Source of the DNA: Rubellicoccus peritrichatus
GTDB lineage: Bacteria > Verrucomicrobiota > Verrucomicrobiia > Opitutales > Cerasicoccaceae
Length of the DNA stretch: 64,000 bases
Direction: 5' to 3'
Assembly: GCF_033100135.1 (NCBI RefSeq)
Contig: NZ_CP136920.1
Span: forward strand, 4,831,001 to 4,895,000
The position numbers and the translations under genes are program-made. This document shows, one piece after another, positions 62,104 to 64,000 of the stretch. Within the stretch, counting starts at the first letter, position 1, and each line of letters begins with the position of its first letter. Below the pieces are notes generated by a model, which saw nothing but the letters and a program-made list of their open reading frames with translations, ran no database searches and was not told where the DNA came from.

Positions 62104-62568
62104 TTAGGTCAAGGCGGGTGCGTAAGCGGAAAGATGCTTTTGCTTTTCGTAAAGTTCGACTTCCATCAACGCTGCCCAAGTCCTCATATAAAGTGCGGCG
62201 TCAGAACGCTGGCCTTTTCGCAAATAACGAAACCCTCCCGGAAGAGCGTTGAGGACTTGCTGATTCGATAAATACTCCAATTGGTGGATGTCCTTCAATT
62301 CCAGACCAATAGCGAACATAGCGTCCATAATCATATCCATCGGCGCCCCACTCGATGGACAATAGTCTTGGGCATACTCAGACCATTCTTCCAGAGCCTG
62401 GCTATACGCACGCTGGTAAATTTCTGAAGATGTCAGCGGTGTGATGCATTGCGCTAAATGGCCGCAATTACAATGGCCAACATGCCCCCAGCAATAATCG
62501 GCCCCTGATTCGATTTTTGCGGCGGCTTCTCTCAGTTTGTCGATGAGTTCTCGGTTCGCTCTTGCCAT
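62104..62568 (-). CDS. Conserved hypothetical protein with CWGHVGHCNCGHLAQC motif
   Basis: A 154-residue soluble protein without signal or membrane segments. The segment near residues 26-41 packs four Cys and three His in CWGHVGHCNCGHLAQC, a likely metal-binding knuckle. A further CPSSGAPMDMIMDAMFAIGL and a helical C-terminal half (LEYLSNQQVLNALPGGFRYL) follow. I recall similar proteins of unknown role in Bacteroidetes and Verrucomicrobia, unverified. It ends 97 bases before the convergent PEP-CTERM gene. Function unknown; a metal- or redox-related role is only inferred from the motif. Confidence 0.7.
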   Translation of the reverse strand: MARANRELIDKLREAAAKIESGADYCWGHVGHCNCGHLAQCITPLTSSEIYQRAYSQALEEWSEYAQDYCPSSGAPMDMIMDAMFAIGLELKDIHQLEYLSNQQVLNALPGGFRYLRKGQRSDAALYMRTWAALMEVELYEKQKHLSAYAPALT

Positions 62569-62909
62569 CTTAAACTATTTCACAAGTTAACTTGGATATT
62601 AAAAAGACCTTATAGCTTCTATTAGTTTTTGCTGTTACCAACATTCATTGCCCAAGGTAAATTCCGTAGGCATAACACCGTTTGCACAACGAAAGCCCGT
62701 TGTCAACAAGGTGGACTTTTTGAAGGAAGCCAGCATGTTGTTTGCATGCGAAACTTAATCATAGCTGGCGCAAAGGCCTGAAGCAAACCTGATCTTCTTT
62801 GCGACTTGGAGTGAGATAATCACGGCCTTCAGTTTTCCAGGTAAGCCACTCGCAGAGGAAAACCCGATAGCGCACCTCAGGAGTTACTTTTTCGCTGATC
62901 ACGATTTGC
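62569..62909. other. Gene-free stretch downstream of the AraC gene
   Basis: This 341-base gap lies between the start of the Cys/His hypothetical and the stop of the AraC gene, both leftward. A leftward frame covers 62759-62998, overlapping the AraC 3' end in another frame; its part from VRYRVFLCEWLTWKTEGRDY onward is somewhat protein-like, but it has no good start and no family. I see no RNA gene or clear hairpin. It may contain the promoter of the hypothetical gene. Confidence 0.4.
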
Positions 62910-63794
62910 CTACCGCTTAAAATATTCGCGAGGTCCGTAGCCGTAGGTTTCGAGAAATACTTTATAGAACTGAGCATAACTGCCAAACCCGGCGGCAAAG
63001 ACAGACTCCAGCAAGGTCTTTTGCTCGGGCTGTCGATAATAAGACATAAAACGGCTCAAGCGAATTGAATTGCGGTAGTGATTGAGTGGCACCCCGACTT
63101 GCTCCCTGAATAAACGGCTTAAATATGCAGCGCTGACACCACAACGGGATGCAATATCATCCAGGCCGGCCAGTTCACCTTCACCCAGTAATTGGAGCGC
63201 CCGATAAACTGCAGGATGCAATTGAGTCGAACTATCCCGCTCGGATTTTTCCTGGGACAATCTCCAGCAAAGAATCAACAGATAGCGCAATCCGGCATTA
63301 AGGGCATCGGGATCGTTGTGCTCGAATCGGAAACTTGACTGTGATCCAAATCCAGCCTCGCGATTCAGAAGGGCGGAATCAAGCGATCCCACCATAAGTG
63401 TATCCATAATGCCCTTCAGCAAATCAAAAGACTCGGGACGTAATTGCCGGTTAAGGATACCTTCGCAGTTAATATCTTCCCGCTTGAGATCGCCATAATC
63501 ATCACCACGGCATGTCTCAGCGATCATCTCTGGCTTAAACACGCCGACATAGTTATTGGCATCAGGAGTACGATGAACCAGCTGATGCTCCTGAGCCGGA
63601 AAAAACCACAGAAGCGTCCCTTTTGAGAATACATATCGCTTCCCACCAACGACATAGGTGAGCTCCCCCCGGACAACTAAATTCAACTCAAGCTCAACGT
63701 GACGATGACTGCCAATCGCACGCGGATTTAGCTCGGACTGGGACAGATAGAGAAACCCATCGTAGGTGTCACTGATCTTTAGATTCTCAAGCAT
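62910..63794 (-). CDS. AraC-family transcriptional regulator with cupin sensor domain
   Basis: A 294-residue regulator. The N-terminal half is a cupin-like ligand domain (IGSHRHVELELNLVVRGELT, GTLLWFFPAQEHQLVHRTP). The C-terminal third holds the two AraC helix-turn-helices: LDDIASRCGVSAAYLSRLFR and LLESVFAAGFGSYAQFYKVF, ending in YGPREYFKR. Members of this type often sense sugars. It diverges from the incomplete gene at 63918, which it probably controls, since the gap is only 123 bases. A/T-rich bases lie between. Confidence 0.92.
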   Translation of the reverse strand: MLENLKISDTYDGFLYLSQSELNPRAIGSHRHVELELNLVVRGELTYVVGGKRYVFSKGTLLWFFPAQEHQLVHRTPDANNYVGVFKPEMIAETCRGDDYGDLKREDINCEGILNRQLRPESFDLLKGIMDTLMVGSLDSALLNREAGFGSQSSFRFEHNDPDALNAGLRYLLILCWRLSQEKSERDSSTQLHPAVYRALQLLGEGELAGLDDIASRCGVSAAYLSRLFREQVGVPLNHYRNSIRLSRFMSYYRQPEQKTLLESVFAAGFGSYAQFYKVFLETYGYGPREYFKR

Positions 63795-63917
63795 GAGTTA
63801 AAAAAATGATAACTTTTTCATCTATATCGAGTAGAAATCAAGAAAATCTTAGCATATAATGATCATTACTGCAGCTTATTTTACCTATCAGATGAGGCAG
63901 CAAACCAATTTACTCCC

Positions 63918-64000
63918 ATGGCAACGACCTTAGAAAAACCAGAAATTGATCTCAGCGACTATAGTCTCGTTGGTAAAAATGCCGAACTCGCCATTGAGAA
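63918..64000 (+). CDS. Start of a gene cut by the window, possibly a fatty-acid-desaturase-like protein
   Basis: Only 27 codons are visible: MATTLEKPEIDLSDYSLVGK followed by NAELAIE. There is no signal peptide. The pattern LVGKNAELAIE recalls, from memory, the N-terminus of verrucomicrobial proteins annotated as fatty acid desaturase or similar, and this is unverified. It diverges from the AraC gene, which is likely its regulator. Too short for a firm call. Confidence 0.35.
   Translation, partial: MATTLEKPEIDLSDYSLVGKNAELAIE

Noticed and set aside
62759-62998. Small leftward gene overlapping the AraC 3' end
   Set aside because: It overlaps the AraC coding region in another frame and has no plausible start or family, although its end is mildly protein-like.

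Overview
The window looks like a chromosomal segment of a marine Verrucomicrobiota bacterium, most likely class Opitutia (Puniceicoccales/Opitutales type). The evidence is five secreted proteins with PEP-CTERM tails (four with a typical VPEP/PEP + hydrophobic stretch + Arg/Lys-rich end), autotransporter-strand passenger proteins, a DUF1538 transporter, many secreted carbohydrate-active enzymes and a sulfatase, weak Shine-Dalgarno signals, and long intergenic hairpins built from CACAGAG / CACAAAG words. No rRNA, tRNA, CRISPR array, prophage or plasmid replication module was seen.

1-7.6 kb: an incomplete Gfo/Idh/MocA oxidoreductase diverges, across a near-perfect 37-bp inverted repeat, from a three-gene operon (N-acetylhexosamine 1-kinase-like kinase, NDP-sugar epimerase, sugar nucleotidyltransferase). 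That operon reads as a salvage route from free hexosamine to a nucleotide sugar. parB, a coiled-coil LysM protein and a cytoplasmic sulfatase follow. 7.6-11.7 kb: four leftward genes for secreted proteins. Three share one N-terminal domain but carry two different C-terminal ends (a Trp-rich module or PEP-CTERM). The fourth has an internal duplication and resembles the C-terminus of the giant protein further along. 12-14 kb: PPK2 polyphosphate kinase and an aldo/keto reductase.

14-30 kb: a 1606-residue predicted heparinase-like lyase with two LamG domains, an M3 oligopeptidase, a TauE/SafE exporter, a BBE-type flavin oxidase translationally coupled to a protein I do not recognise, a PEP-CTERM passenger protein and a secreted clan-A-like glycoside hydrolase with a discoidin domain. 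A frameshifted transposon-accessory remnant lies at 30.1 kb. 30.4-45.6 kb: a surface locus dominated by a 4064-residue protein (DUF11 and SdrD-B/Cna-B-like repeats) directly followed, 3 bases downstream, by a PEP-CTERM protein, with a divergent secreted protein that shares a DWAANW domain with it.

45.8-64 kb: a triple PII-like protein coupled to a DUF1538 transporter, a multidomain secreted esterase, a secreted protein of unknown function, purE-purK, an alpha-L-fucosidase divergent from a LacI regulator across a candidate operator, an HtrA protease, a small PEP-CTERM protein, a Cys/His-motif hypothetical, an AraC regulator and the first codons of a divergent gene.

Fucosidase, sulfatase, lyase, esterase, sulfite-type exporter and hexosamine salvage together suggest growth on sulfated, fucose- or amino-sugar-bearing polysaccharides; that is inference. 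The least explained structures are the exact 21-bp, helically phased CATATG repeats at 61.1 kb (with a relative at 49.1 kb), which also keep a seven-codon periodic reading on both strands, and the modular exchange of C-terminal ends among secreted proteins at 7.7-10.5 kb.
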